DNA from: an uncultured Alphaproteobacteria bacterium | GTDB taxonomy: Bacteria; Pseudomonadota; Alphaproteobacteria; HIMB59; GCA-002718135 | Direction: 5' to 3' | DNA length: 64,000 bases | NCBI GenBank assembly: GCA_902567855.1 | Contig: CACFOQ010000007.1 | Span: forward strand, 1 to 64,000 | Shown here: in pieces, positions 36,145 through 45,369 of the stretch | Numbering within the stretch: position 1 is the first letter of the stretch | How the letters are laid out: the number at the start of each line of letters is the position of its first letter | The notes under the pieces: model-generated | Told to the model about the DNA's origin: nothing | Databases searched by the model: none | What the model saw: the letters and a program-made list of their open reading frames with translations, nothing else | Made by a program: the position numbers and the translations under genes

Positions 36145-37019
36145 TGAAAAGTAGTTTTAGTGAAAAAATTTTAATTTATGGAATCCTTTTATTATGGACT
36201 TTTATTTGTCTTTTTCCAATTTATTGGACGGCCACTACATCTTTTAAAACTGCCGCAAGCGTTACTCAAGGACTATTAATACCTTGGATTGATTTTGAAC
36301 CTTCATGGAAAGGTTGGCGCAACCTTGGATTTTCTCCTGATACTATTTTTACTGAATCAAATCCTAGAGAGGAATTTTTAGCTCGTTTTTTTAATACAGC
36401 AATTATATCTTCCTCAGCATCAGCATTAGCTGTTATTCTTGGATCTTTTGCAGCTTATGGATTAAGTAGATTTAATTATAAATTTGGATTTATGAGAAAT
36501 CCTGACATATCATTTTTCTTTTTATCACAATTAATATTGCCTCCAGTAGTTTTAGCTTTACCTGTATTAGTTTTGTATAGAGAGCTTGATTTATTAGATA
36601 CGCATATTGGAATGATTTTACTATATACGTTGACTGTCCTTCCAATTGTTATTTGGATTATGCGAGATCAATTTAATGCAGTGCCTATTGAACTGGAAGA
36701 GGCAGCATTAGTTGATGGTGCAAGTGTTTGGGTTAGTTTTTTTAAAATTGTTTTACCTATTGTTTTACCAGGAATAGCTAGTGCTTTTATATTATGTTTA
36801 ATTTTATGTTGGAATGAATATTTTTTAGCAGCATTAATTACTAGCACTGATGCTAAAACAATGCCTGTTATGGTGGCATCGCAAATTTCCTCACAAAGTA
36901 TAAAGTGGTGGAACATGGCAGCTATTTCAGCTGCTTTGTGTCTTCCATTAATTATAGTGGCAATTTTTTTAGAGAGATATATTGTAAAAGGAATGGCAGC
37001 TGGAGCAGTAAAACAATAA
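36144..37019 (+). CDS. sugar ABC transporter permease (MalG-like)
   Basis: Second permease, 291 residues from ATG 36144, six helices. Its EAA loop is PIELEEAALVDGASVWVSFFKIVLP. The longer frame from ATG 36123 lies within the first permease and adds MVAEGSL; TAATG coupling and a GAGGGC just upstream favour 36144. Typical MalG opening: FICLFPIYWTATTSFKT. No ATPase gene follows; the next gene is the convergent FGGY kinase, one base away. Confidence 0.9.
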   Translation: MKSSFSEKILIYGILLLWTFICLFPIYWTATTSFKTAASVTQGLLIPWIDFEPSWKGWRNLGFSPDTIFTESNPREEFLARFFNTAIISSSASALAVILGSFAAYGLSRFNYKFGFMRNPDISFFFLSQLILPPVVLALPVLVLYRELDLLDTHIGMILLYTLTVLPIVIWIMRDQFNAVPIELEEAALVDGASVWVSFFKIVLPIVLPGIASAFILCLILCWNEYFLAALITSTDAKTMPVMVASQISSQSIKWWNMAAISAALCLPLIIVAIFLERYIVKGMAAGAVKQ

Positions 37020-37020
37020 T

Positions 37021-38523
37021 TTAATCGTCCATCTCTTTCATTAAATCTTTTGTACTTTCATACAATTTTCGAAAATTTTTATACCCTTTAGAATAAATAT
37101 CTTGATCATTAGTTTTGGCTTCAATTTCATAATCTACAGCATTCCAATTATTGATGTCATCTTTTTTTAAATCTCCACAAGCATGAGCAGCCAAAAAAGC
37201 ATCCCCGTATGAGGCACCTAGAGTAGTTTTGCGTAAAATTTGATTTAAACCAATAATATCTGATGTGGTTTGAGACCAAATTTTATTTTTTGTTCCTCCT
37301 CCAACACTATAAAGCTTACTTGGAACATAATTTAATTCTTTAAAAGTATCAAAAACATGTTTTGTTCCATAAGCAATACCTTCAAATATAGATCTATACA
37401 TATCAGAGCGATTATGAGTTAAATCCAATCCAAAAAAACTTCCTTTCGCATGAGTATCATGAATAGGAGTTCTTTCTCCTGAAAAATATGGAAGAAATAT
37501 TATTCCTTTTGCTCCTGGAGGAGATTGTTCAGCTTCCTTTGCAAGCTTAATGAATATATCATCACCTTGTAAATCTTTTGCAAAATTATTTTTAAACCAA
37601 TGAGTCAAAGTTCCACTTGTTGCTAGACCTCCCATTAAGCTATGTTCTCCTTTAAAAAGCCATGGGGCATACCATAATCTTGAGTCAGATAAAATTGAGT
37701 CAGTAATAGATATAAAAAACATTGTGGAACCATACATCATCATCATATCACCTGATCCTGTAACGCCAACACTCAAAGCTTCTGCTGCAGCATCAATTGT
37801 ACCTGAGCTAACTATCGTGCCTTCAGCCAATCCAGTCTCTTTAGACGCTTTAGCTGAAACTTCTCCAATCACTTCATCAGTCCAAACTAGTTTAGGTAAC
37901 TGTTCTAGATCAATTAAATCATTGATAAGCTCATTGCTCCAATCTTGTTTATTAATATCATAAAATGGACTAACAAAAGCAGCGGAAAAATGATCAGTTG
38001 TATAATTCCCAGTTAATTTAGAATTGATAAAGGCTGTACCATTAACGATTTTAAAAGTTTTATTAAAAATTTCTGGACGATTGTTTTTTAGCCACAAGAT
38101 CTTAGGACCTACTTGTTGAGAAGTAAGCGCATTGCCATTGAATTCAAAAATTTTTTCTTCTCCAATATTATTATTCAAGTAATCAATTTCTTTATAAGCT
38201 CTGGTATCTACTCCATACAATACTGCATTCATTAATGGTTCACCGTCTTTATCAACTGGTAACATGCAAGGACCAATGGTACTTGCTGATACCGCTTTAA
38301 TATCTTTGGGATTACATCCAGACTTGTTAATTAATTCATTAGATACAAAAGTAAAATCACCCCACCAGTCTTCATTCGGTCTATGTTCTGCCCATCCACT
38401 TTGAGGAACTATCATTTCATGTTTTTTTGCTGATTGAGCTATTACTTCTCCTTTTATATTTACCAGAACTCCTTTTGTCTCATAAGTTCCTATGTCTATT
38501 CCTAAATAATATTTTTCAGTCAT
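37021..38523 (-). CDS. FGGY-family carbohydrate kinase
   Basis: A 500-residue sugar kinase of the xylulokinase/glycerol kinase family. ATP-phosphate loop: YYLGIDIGTYETKGVLV at residues 5-21; SGTIDAAAEALSVG (catalytic Asp) near 241; adenosine-binding GGGTKNKIWSQTTSDIIG near 412. The length fits xylulokinase-like enzymes. With the isomerase of this island it would suit an aldose-to-ketulose-to-phosphate route. It is 2 nt downstream of the M42 gene. Confidence 0.9.
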   Translation of the reverse strand: MTEKYYLGIDIGTYETKGVLVNIKGEVIAQSAKKHEMIVPQSGWAEHRPNEDWWGDFTFVSNELINKSGCNPKDIKAVSASTIGPCMLPVDKDGEPLMNAVLYGVDTRAYKEIDYLNNNIGEEKIFEFNGNALTSQQVGPKILWLKNNRPEIFNKTFKIVNGTAFINSKLTGNYTTDHFSAAFVSPFYDINKQDWSNELINDLIDLEQLPKLVWTDEVIGEVSAKASKETGLAEGTIVSSGTIDAAAEALSVGVTGSGDMMMMYGSTMFFISITDSILSDSRLWYAPWLFKGEHSLMGGLATSGTLTHWFKNNFAKDLQGDDIFIKLAKEAEQSPPGAKGIIFLPYFSGERTPIHDTHAKGSFFGLDLTHNRSDMYRSIFEGIAYGTKHVFDTFKELNYVPSKLYSVGGGTKNKIWSQTTSDIIGLNQILRKTTLGASYGDAFLAAHACGDLKKDDINNWNAVDYEIEAKTNDQDIYSKGYKNFRKLYESTKDLMKEMDD

Positions 38524-38525
38524 TA

Positions 38526-39620
38526 CTAATTTCTTTTTAAAGAAAAATTCTCATCAATACTAGTAATTGAATGAAAAAGTAGATTTTCTAAATTGAATAA
38601 ATCTCTTAAATCACAAACCTCTTTAGAAGAATGGGAATAACGCATTGGAAATCCTAAATCTATACACGCAATTCCTTTATCAACCAATTGAACATAAGAA
38701 GAATCCGTTAAAATTCCAGACGTAGCACTTCGTTGTAAATTAATATTGTTTTTTTTAGCGTTTTCGTCAAATAAATTCACTAAAGATGGATGCGGTATAA
38801 GTCCATTTAAAGTTCCTCTGCCATGAAAGGAGTATAAACTCATACATGGACCTTTCCCTAAAAATATATCTCCTTGATTTATCATATCAGGTGTATCGCT
38901 TGAAAGCATAAGATCAATTTGAATAGCAACATCAGGCTTTAAATTTTGAGCTACAGGAAGAACGCCTCTTAAATTAAATTCTTCTTGAACTGAAAAAACT
39001 ATATGAACCGTAGGTCGATTTTTTTCATGTAATAATCTTTTAGCTATATTTAAGACTACTGCACACCCTGCCCTATCATCAATTGCTGTGCCAGCAACAC
39101 AATTAGACCCTATGTCATTAAATGAAGGTAAATAGGTTATAGGCGATCCAATATTAATACCATTTTCTAGAACCTCCTTTTTATTTGAAAATCCTGCATC
39201 TAAAAACAAATCTTTTACTAAAGAAACTTTATATTTTTCATCTATAGTTGTTGCATGATGGGATTTATTTCCAATAACAGCATTAATATATTGTCCTTTA
39301 TTATTAACAATAACCATTTCTTGTGATGTTAAAGCTTTTTCAGGAACGCCTCCCAATCTCTCAATTCTTATAAATCCATTATCTTCAATTTTTTTGATAA
39401 CAAACCCTAGTTGATCCATATGTGCAAATAACATTACAGAAGGTAAATTATCATTGCCTGATAAAGTACAAATCAAATTACCAAGAACATCAGTAGTGTT
39501 TTTCAATTTATTGGTATCTAATTGTGAAGATAAATATTTTCTTACCTCATCCTCATAGCCAGATAGTCCTGAAATCAAACATAGATCATGTAAATATTTT
39601 TTAATTTGATCTACGTTCAT
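38526..39620 (-). CDS. M42-family peptidase-like protein (SgcX/FrvX type)
   Basis: A 364-residue dinuclear metalloenzyme-like protein. Metal sites: FAHMDQLG (His), GTAIDDRAGCAVVLN (bridging Asp), VQEEFNLRGV (Glu pair) and IDLMLSSDTPDM (Asp), with the last His in MRYSHSSKEV. M42 proteins are aminopeptidases, but FrvX and SgcX members sit in sugar operons with no peptide role shown. Here it lies directly between an FGGY kinase and a BtpA/SgcQ protein, the same SgcX-SgcQ pair as in the E. coli sgc operon. Confidence 0.85.
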   Translation of the reverse strand: MNVDQIKKYLHDLCLISGLSGYEDEVRKYLSSQLDTNKLKNTTDVLGNLICTLSGNDNLPSVMLFAHMDQLGFVIKKIEDNGFIRIERLGGVPEKALTSQEMVIVNNKGQYINAVIGNKSHHATTIDEKYKVSLVKDLFLDAGFSNKKEVLENGINIGSPITYLPSFNDIGSNCVAGTAIDDRAGCAVVLNIAKRLLHEKNRPTVHIVFSVQEEFNLRGVLPVAQNLKPDVAIQIDLMLSSDTPDMINQGDIFLGKGPCMSLYSFHGRGTLNGLIPHPSLVNLFDENAKKNNINLQRSATSGILTDSSYVQLVDKGIACIDLGFPMRYSHSSKEVCDLRDLFNLENLLFHSITSIDENFSLKRN

Positions 39621-39622
39621 CT

Positions 39623-40429
39623 TTATCGAATTGATTTTACTTTATTCATAAAATCTTTAGCTCTATTTGGATCAACTTGATTCCAAGTATATCCATTAAC
39701 TTTTAAAGATGAACCTATAATAACTCCATCAGCAATACCTAAAGTCTCTTCAACATTTTTCAAATTCACTCCAGTATTTGCAAGCACAGGTGTTTTGGGA
39801 ATAATTTTTTTTACTGCATATAAATCGCTTAATTTTGCAGACTCGCCAGTGATCTGTCCTGAAACCAAGATTGCATCAGGAATAGAAGAAAATACAACAC
39901 TTTTAGATCTGTCAGCAACTGAACGCTTATCAAGTGAAAAGGCAAATTCAGCACTGATATTATAAAACATAAGTAAATCTTCTCTATTTAAACTATTTCT
40001 ATATCGCATTGCTTTTCCAGCATCAGGATTCCAAAATCCCATATCTGAAGCATATGTTCCAGTAAATATCTCTCTAACAAAGTGAGCTCCTGTTGAAGCA
40101 GCTACGGCAATAGTGCTCATTGGGTCCCATAAGATATTTACTCCAAAAGGAATTTTAATTTTATTTTTTAAATTTCCAATTACATAGGCCATAGTAGATG
40201 ACGAAGCTTGATTAACATTAAATTCATAAGGTCTATCATTTTCATTACCAAACATAACAGCATCCACACCTGCATCTTGAAGAGAGATTAAATCTTTTTC
40301 AGCCACTTGAATAATATGATCTAAACCTAATTTAGAATCATATAAAGGAGATCCTGGTAAAGCAGGAAGATGCACCATTGCAATAATTGGTTTACTTGTA
40401 TTGAATAAATCTTTAAATTTTTTACTCAT
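39623..40429 (-). CDS. BtpA/SgcQ family protein
   Basis: A 268-residue TIM-barrel protein of the BtpA family. Start motif: PIIAMVHLPALPGSPLYDS; DAGVDAVMFGNENDRPY near residue 51; PFGVNILWDP near 96; VSGQITGESAKLSDLYAVKK near 190; and VIIGSSLKVNG near 240. BtpA was first linked to photosystem I stability in cyanobacteria, while bacterial members occur in sugar operons (SgcQ). The function is not known. Only 2 nt separate it from the M42 gene. Confidence 0.88.
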   Translation of the reverse strand: MSKKFKDLFNTSKPIIAMVHLPALPGSPLYDSKLGLDHIIQVAEKDLISLQDAGVDAVMFGNENDRPYEFNVNQASSSTMAYVIGNLKNKIKIPFGVNILWDPMSTIAVAASTGAHFVREIFTGTYASDMGFWNPDAGKAMRYRNSLNREDLLMFYNISAEFAFSLDKRSVADRSKSVVFSSIPDAILVSGQITGESAKLSDLYAVKKIIPKTPVLANTGVNLKNVEETLGIADGVIIGSSLKVNGYTWNQVDPNRAKDFMNKVKSIR

Positions 40430-40459
40430 AATTATAACGCTTCTACTAAAAAAATTTTT

Positions 40460-40912
40460 TTAGATCATCCAAACGCTGCCATCAGGCTTAAGTACGCCTT
40501 TTGTAAATATAAAACAACCATAAGGTCTGGTGTCACTTGTAGTAATAACGGCAAAAGTTTCTTTAGCCTCTAAATAAAATTGTTGACGTTCAATAGAGCC
40601 TATTTTCCAATTTGGACCAGATACTTTGTGCACAGTATCAATTAAATCTTGATGAACATCATTTATTTCATCAGGCTTTCCATCAATTTCCATTCTATTT
40701 ACAGGCTCTGCTATAAAACTATCCAAAGGAAAAACAGATAAAAGCGCTTCGGCTGCTTGAGGAATATTTAATCCATCCATTCTTAAAAGATTATCTGTAT
40801 GTGAAAATGAGGGAAAATTTGCATCGCTTAAAACAAATCTATCTCCATGACCCATTGATCGAAGAGTTGCCAAAATATCAGGACTTAATAGAGGATTTAC
40901 GTTAATTAACAT
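40460..40912 (-). CDS. RbsD/FucU-family sugar mutarotase
   Basis: A 150-residue protein that interconverts sugar anomers, normally pyranose/furanose ribose or fucose. Family marks are MLINVNPLLSPDILATLRSMGHGDRFVLSDANFP (read in parts: catalytic His in SMGHGD, Asp in SDANFP) and the end FAVITTSDTRPYGCFIFTKGV. The start ATG 40912 fits the family; a longer frame from 40951 overlaps the aldehyde dehydrogenase gene. It suggests that a free sugar enters the cell in mixed anomers before phosphorylation. Confidence 0.9.
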   Translation of the reverse strand: MLINVNPLLSPDILATLRSMGHGDRFVLSDANFPSFSHTDNLLRMDGLNIPQAAEALLSVFPLDSFIAEPVNRMEIDGKPDEINDVHQDLIDTVHKVSGPNWKIGSIERQQFYLEAKETFAVITTSDTRPYGCFIFTKGVLKPDGSVWMI

Positions 40913-40929
40913 ATGAGCAATATAGCATA

Positions 40930-43287
40930 TTATTCTCCATAAGGAATCCAAATGTTTTTAATTTGAGTACTTTGATATAAAAATTCATTAAGAAATTGAT
41001 TATTATTAGAAAACCAATCAATATTTTTTTCATCTGGACACCAAAATCTTTTAAGATTTGAAATAGAATTCTTCTTAACTATACTTTTTTGTGAATGTTC
41101 GTGTCCAAAATACCAAATTCCATCAATATTTTCATGAAGAGAAAGAGTTGCAGTTAAGTCATTTTGTTTAGCTGTCAAAATATTAATGTATCCACCAGGA
41201 ATATCAGAAGTATCTAAAACTTGATAAAGCTCAGTTGCTATAAGAGATGTTTTTTCACCTGGTACAATAATATTTGTATTACCAGTAGAAAATATAGAGC
41301 CTAATACAGTGATTAAATTTAATAAAGGCAAATCATCATTAAGTAAGGAAGTTATAACTCCCAGAGGTTCTTTTACAGCTAAAGTTAATCCTCTCATTGG
41401 AGGGTTATGAATATTTCCTTCGAACTTATCTGCCATTGAAGCATAATAAAATAACCTCTCACAAGATGCGTCGAATTCTTTATTGGCATTTGATAAAGTA
41501 GAACCTGATAAAGCAACTATAAGTTCAATAAATGTATTTTTACGTATCTGCAAATTTTCTGCCAAATAAAATAAGAGTTGTGATCTATTAAAATTATTAA
41601 GTTGTTTTAAAAAAGTCTTAGCTGCTATTTCAACACAATCTCTTACATCTTTTCTATTAGATTGAGCTATATCACAAATAAAAGTACCATTTGTTGAATT
41701 TAATCCAAATGAATAACCTCCATCTGGTCTTTTTTGTTTTCCACCAATATATAACTTTGGTGTACGATCAATTATCGGTAAATTATATTTAGTTTTATTA
41801 TTTACTTTATTATTAATTTTTTTCTCAGGAAGTTTATTTTTAGTATAGGCTCTAATCCCTTCACTTCCTCCCTCTCTTCCAAAACCACTTTCTTTAAAAC
41901 CACCAAAACCACATGAAGCATCAAATAAATTTGTTGAATTTATCCATATTACTCCCGCTTTAATTTTAGGAGCAATATCTAAAGCTAAGTTAATATTTTC
42001 GGACCAAATACTTGCTGCCAATCCATATGGAGTATTATTTGCAATTGCAACAGCCTCACTTGGTTTTCTGAAAGTTAAACTAGTTAGTACTGGACCAAAA
42101 ATTTCTACTTGGGCTATAAATGATGCAGGTGTAACATTTGTAAATAATGAAGGAGGGTAAAATAAACCTTCTTTTGGACATGACCAAGAAGGTTGCCACA
42201 ATTTAGCTCCATCTTTAATGCCTTTTTTAACAAGTGAATTTATTTTTTGTAATTGCACAGGTGCAACTATGGCACCTATATCTATTGATTTATCTAATGG
42301 GTTGCCAATTCTTAATTTTTCCATTCTTTGTTTAAGTTTTTTAATAAATTTTTTTTCTATACTCTCTTGTATTAACAATCTTGACCCTGCACAGCAAACC
42401 TGTCCTTGATTAAACCATATTGCATCAACTACTCCTTCAACAGCGCTATCAAGATCAGCATCTTCAAAAACAATAAAAGGAGATTTTCCTCCTAATTCCA
42501 TTGTTAATTTTTTATTTGTAGAGGATGTTGATTGAATAATTTTTTTTCCAATTTCAGTTGAGCCTGTAAATGCTATCTTTTGTATCTCTGGATGTGATGT
42601 GATAAGTTCACCAGTAGATCCATCTCCTGTAATAATATTGATAACACCATTGGGTAAATTAGCTTTAGTACATAGTTCGGCAAAATATAAAGCTGTAAGA
42701 GAAGTATATTCAGCTGGTTTTAAAACTACAGTATTTCCACAAGCAATTGCAGGTGCTATTTTCCAAGCAAGCATTAATAATGGAAAATTCCAAGGTATAA
42801 TTTGTCCTACAACACCAATTGGTTTTAAATTCTTATCTAATTTTTCTGCCCAACCTGCATGATAATAAAAATGCCTTGCTACTAAAGGAATATCAATATC
42901 TCTAGTTTCTCTAATTGGTTTTCCGTTATCAATTGATTCTAATACAGCTAAGAAACGAGAATGCTTTTGTATTAATCTTGCAAGAGCATATAAATATTTT
43001 GATCTTTGAAAAGGACTTATAGATGACCATTTTTTTTGAGCTTTTTTTGCAGAATTAACAGCAAGATCAACATCTTTTTTCGTGCTTATTGTTAAATTAA
43101 ATAATTTTTTATTAGTTGAAGGATTAATAACCTTAATCTTTTTTGATACTCTAGAAGTATTCCATTTTCCATTAATATAATTTTTATTTGGAGAAGAAAT
43201 TTTATTAATCCAATTAATTACTTCAGTGTCATCCTCTGGCGCTGGACCATATTTAATATTTTTAAAATTTTTAATTATTTTATTCAT
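40930..43287 (-). CDS. double-length aldehyde dehydrogenase
   Basis: A 785-residue protein. The first half (about residues 30-480) is a complete NAD(P)-dependent ALDH: IPWNFPLLMLAWKIAPA, FTGSTEIGKKI, the general base in ELGGKSP and the nucleophile Cys in NQGQVCCAGSRL. The second half repeats the fold but lacks the Cys and Glu motifs; it keeps only EPLGVITSLLN, SIFSTGNTNIIVPGEK and similar pieces. Such fused ALDHs sit next to deoC in other Alphaproteobacteria and are expected to oxidise acetaldehyde released by DeoC. The start follows deoC directly (43288/43287). Confidence 0.9.
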   Translation of the reverse strand: MNKIIKNFKNIKYGPAPEDDTEVINWINKISSPNKNYINGKWNTSRVSKKIKVINPSTNKKLFNLTISTKKDVDLAVNSAKKAQKKWSSISPFQRSKYLYALARLIQKHSRFLAVLESIDNGKPIRETRDIDIPLVARHFYYHAGWAEKLDKNLKPIGVVGQIIPWNFPLLMLAWKIAPAIACGNTVVLKPAEYTSLTALYFAELCTKANLPNGVINIITGDGSTGELITSHPEIQKIAFTGSTEIGKKIIQSTSSTNKKLTMELGGKSPFIVFEDADLDSAVEGVVDAIWFNQGQVCCAGSRLLIQESIEKKFIKKLKQRMEKLRIGNPLDKSIDIGAIVAPVQLQKINSLVKKGIKDGAKLWQPSWSCPKEGLFYPPSLFTNVTPASFIAQVEIFGPVLTSLTFRKPSEAVAIANNTPYGLAASIWSENINLALDIAPKIKAGVIWINSTNLFDASCGFGGFKESGFGREGGSEGIRAYTKNKLPEKKINNKVNNKTKYNLPIIDRTPKLYIGGKQKRPDGGYSFGLNSTNGTFICDIAQSNRKDVRDCVEIAAKTFLKQLNNFNRSQLLFYLAENLQIRKNTFIELIVALSGSTLSNANKEFDASCERLFYYASMADKFEGNIHNPPMRGLTLAVKEPLGVITSLLNDDLPLLNLITVLGSIFSTGNTNIIVPGEKTSLIATELYQVLDTSDIPGGYINILTAKQNDLTATLSLHENIDGIWYFGHEHSQKSIVKKNSISNLKRFWCPDEKNIDWFSNNNQFLNEFLYQSTQIKNIWIPYGE

Positions 43288-44235
43288 TTATGCTATCGCC
43301 AATTTATCATGCGTTGCATATCTGCCAAAAGCATGATGATATAATTGTCTTTCTATATCGATTAATAAACTAGATGCACCAATTCGCAATAAATTTGGAT
43401 TTAGCCAATCTTCACCCAACTCCTCCATAACAAGAATTAAGAATTCTAAAACAGATTTTGCAGTTGATATTCCGCCAGCTGGTTTAAAACCAATTTTTTT
43501 TCCAGAAAATTCATGAAATTCCCTAATCATTCTTAACATTACCAAACTATTATTTAGATTAGCATTAATACTTTCTTTACCTGTAGAAGTTTTGATAAAG
43601 TCTGCTCCTGCCATCATGCAGACTAATGAAGCTTTTGCAACATTACGCATTGTTTCTAAATCTCCAACTCCTAAAATAGCTTTTATCTTGGTTTTATTCG
43701 CTGCCAATTTAAAACTTTTCACCTCGTCATAAAGTTTTTTCCAATTATTTTGAATTACAAAACCTCTATTAATAACTATATCTATTTCGTTAGCGCCTGA
43801 TTTTATTGAATCAACAACTTCTTTTTTTCTAGTTGAAAATGATGATAATCCTGCTGGAAAACCAGTTGATACAGCAGCTATAGGTAATTGACCTTTTAAT
43901 TGATTTTTAGCCTGACTAACTAAATGATGGTAAACACATACTGCCCCTACTTTTACCACATCTTCATTTATCTCTAACTTACTTAAAATATTATTAGCTA
44001 TAGGGTTTAATGCTTTTTTACAAAGACGATCAACTTTACCAAAAGTATCATCACCACTAAGAGTAGTTAAATCTATTAATGTAATAGCTTTTAATAACCA
44101 AGAAGCTTGATATTCTTTTTTTACTGATCTTCTTTTAACTAATGTTAAAGTTCTTCTCTCTACAGCACTTAAGTTAACATTAATATTATTGATCCAATTT
44201 AAATCTAAATCAAAAAAAATTTTATTTAATTTCAT
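43288..44235 (-). CDS. deoC: deoxyribose-phosphate aldolase
   Basis: Cleaves 2-deoxyribose 5-phosphate to glyceraldehyde 3-phosphate and acetaldehyde. The Schiff-base Lys is in ADFIKTSTGKESI and the second Lys in IGFKPAGGIST; the Asp is in EIDIVINRGF. At 315 residues it is about 60 longer than E. coli DeoC (259), with an N-terminal extension (NVNLSAVERRTLTLVKRRSV) of the kind seen in the longer alphaproteobacterial form. It overlaps gpsA by 14 nt and abuts the aldehyde dehydrogenase, so the three are likely one transcript. Confidence 0.94.
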   Translation of the reverse strand: MKLNKIFFDLDLNWINNINVNLSAVERRTLTLVKRRSVKKEYQASWLLKAITLIDLTTLSGDDTFGKVDRLCKKALNPIANNILSKLEINEDVVKVGAVCVYHHLVSQAKNQLKGQLPIAAVSTGFPAGLSSFSTRKKEVVDSIKSGANEIDIVINRGFVIQNNWKKLYDEVKSFKLAANKTKIKAILGVGDLETMRNVAKASLVCMMAGADFIKTSTGKESINANLNNSLVMLRMIREFHEFSGKKIGFKPAGGISTAKSVLEFLILVMEELGEDWLNPNLLRIGASSLLIDIERQLYHHAFGRYATHDKLAIA

Positions 44236-45202
44236 CTTTAATTGGTCTTTCTAATAAATTATTAATTACATCCTTAATATTGTATTGATTATATAAAATA
44301 TTATATATTGCATTCATTATAGGCATTTCAATTTTTTTATCATCCGCAATATTTTTTACAGCTTTTACAGTATAATAACCTTCTGTAATTTGCTGAGATT
44401 TTAATATGTCATCAATGTCAGGATTATTTGTGCTTGAAATTAACTGACCAAATTTTGTATTTCTAGATTTCAATGAACTACAAGTTAAAATCAAATCTCC
44501 CAAGCCTGACAAACCAAAAATTGTTTGTTTTTTTGCGCCCATGGATTCACCAAATCTACTAATTTCTACAAACGATCTTGTTATTAATGCACTTTTTGCA
44601 TTTTCTCCTAAATTTAATCCTAAGGTTATACCAGCAGCAATAGCATAAATATTTTTTAGCGCTCCTCCTATCTGGCATCCGATTAAATCATCTGAATAAT
44701 AAATCCTAAAGTTTTTATTATGAAACAAAGAATTTATATTTTCAAAAGATTTTTTATTGCTTGAAGCAAAGGTAACAGCTGTCGGTAAGTTCTGAGAAAC
44801 TTCTTCTGAAAAGCATGGACCTGAAAGTATATTAATATTTTTATTTTTTGTAACTTCTTTTACTACATCACTTAAAAAAGAACATGATTCGATCTCTATT
44901 CCTTTTGAAGCTATAATTATTTCTTGATTTTTTTTTGATAGTTTGACTTTTGATAAAACATTTCTAATTTTTTGAGAAGGTAATGTTAAAAATAAATAAT
45001 CCATATCTTTAGCTTCATTTAAGTCAGCTGTAGCAGAGACATTTTCATTAAAAACAGCATATTTTAATCTTGGATTAAAACGATGTTCATTAATTGAAGT
45101 AGCTATTTTTGTATCTCTAGTGATAATACAGACTTTATTATTGCTAAGGAGTTTTGCTATTGCACTTCCCCATACTCCACCACCGATTATTCCGATTTTC
45201 AT
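44222..45202 (-). CDS. gpsA: NAD(P)H-dependent glycerol-3-phosphate dehydrogenase
   Basis: Reduces dihydroxyacetone phosphate to sn-glycerol 3-phosphate for phospholipids. Rossmann motif IGIIGGGVWGSAIAKLL at the N-terminus; LSGPCFSEEV near residue 137; the catalytic Lys in GGALKNIYAIAAGI; C-terminal GLSGLGDLILTC. 326 residues fit the family. I start at ATG 45202; an upstream GTG adds two codons. Its place at the head of the deoC unit may simply reflect packing, or route triose phosphate from deoxyribose to lipid. Confidence 0.95.
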   Translation of the reverse strand: MKIGIIGGGVWGSAIAKLLSNNKVCIITRDTKIATSINEHRFNPRLKYAVFNENVSATADLNEAKDMDYLFLTLPSQKIRNVLSKVKLSKKNQEIIIASKGIEIESCSFLSDVVKEVTKNKNINILSGPCFSEEVSQNLPTAVTFASSNKKSFENINSLFHNKNFRIYYSDDLIGCQIGGALKNIYAIAAGITLGLNLGENAKSALITRSFVEISRFGESMGAKKQTIFGLSGLGDLILTCSSLKSRNTKFGQLISSTNNPDIDDILKSQQITEGYYTVKAVKNIADDKKIEMPIMNAIYNILYNQYNIKDVINNLLERPIKDEIK

Positions 45203-45369
45203 ACACACACCAAGATTAGATGTATATTTAGCTAATTCTGACTAAAAATCAGCTTTTATTTCAAATTTTAAGTAAAATAATAAGAAAAACATACTAATTA
45301 CTACTACACCTCGATTTTAAATTAGATTATAGGGAAGCTATATAATTATATAATTTTCTTGGAGGAAAT

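Noticed and set aside
45311-45358. Sigma70 promoter for livK
   Set aside because: Two TATAAT-like hexamers are present, but no -35 element fits at 16-18 nt; left as a remark because AT-rich DNA yields such boxes by chance.
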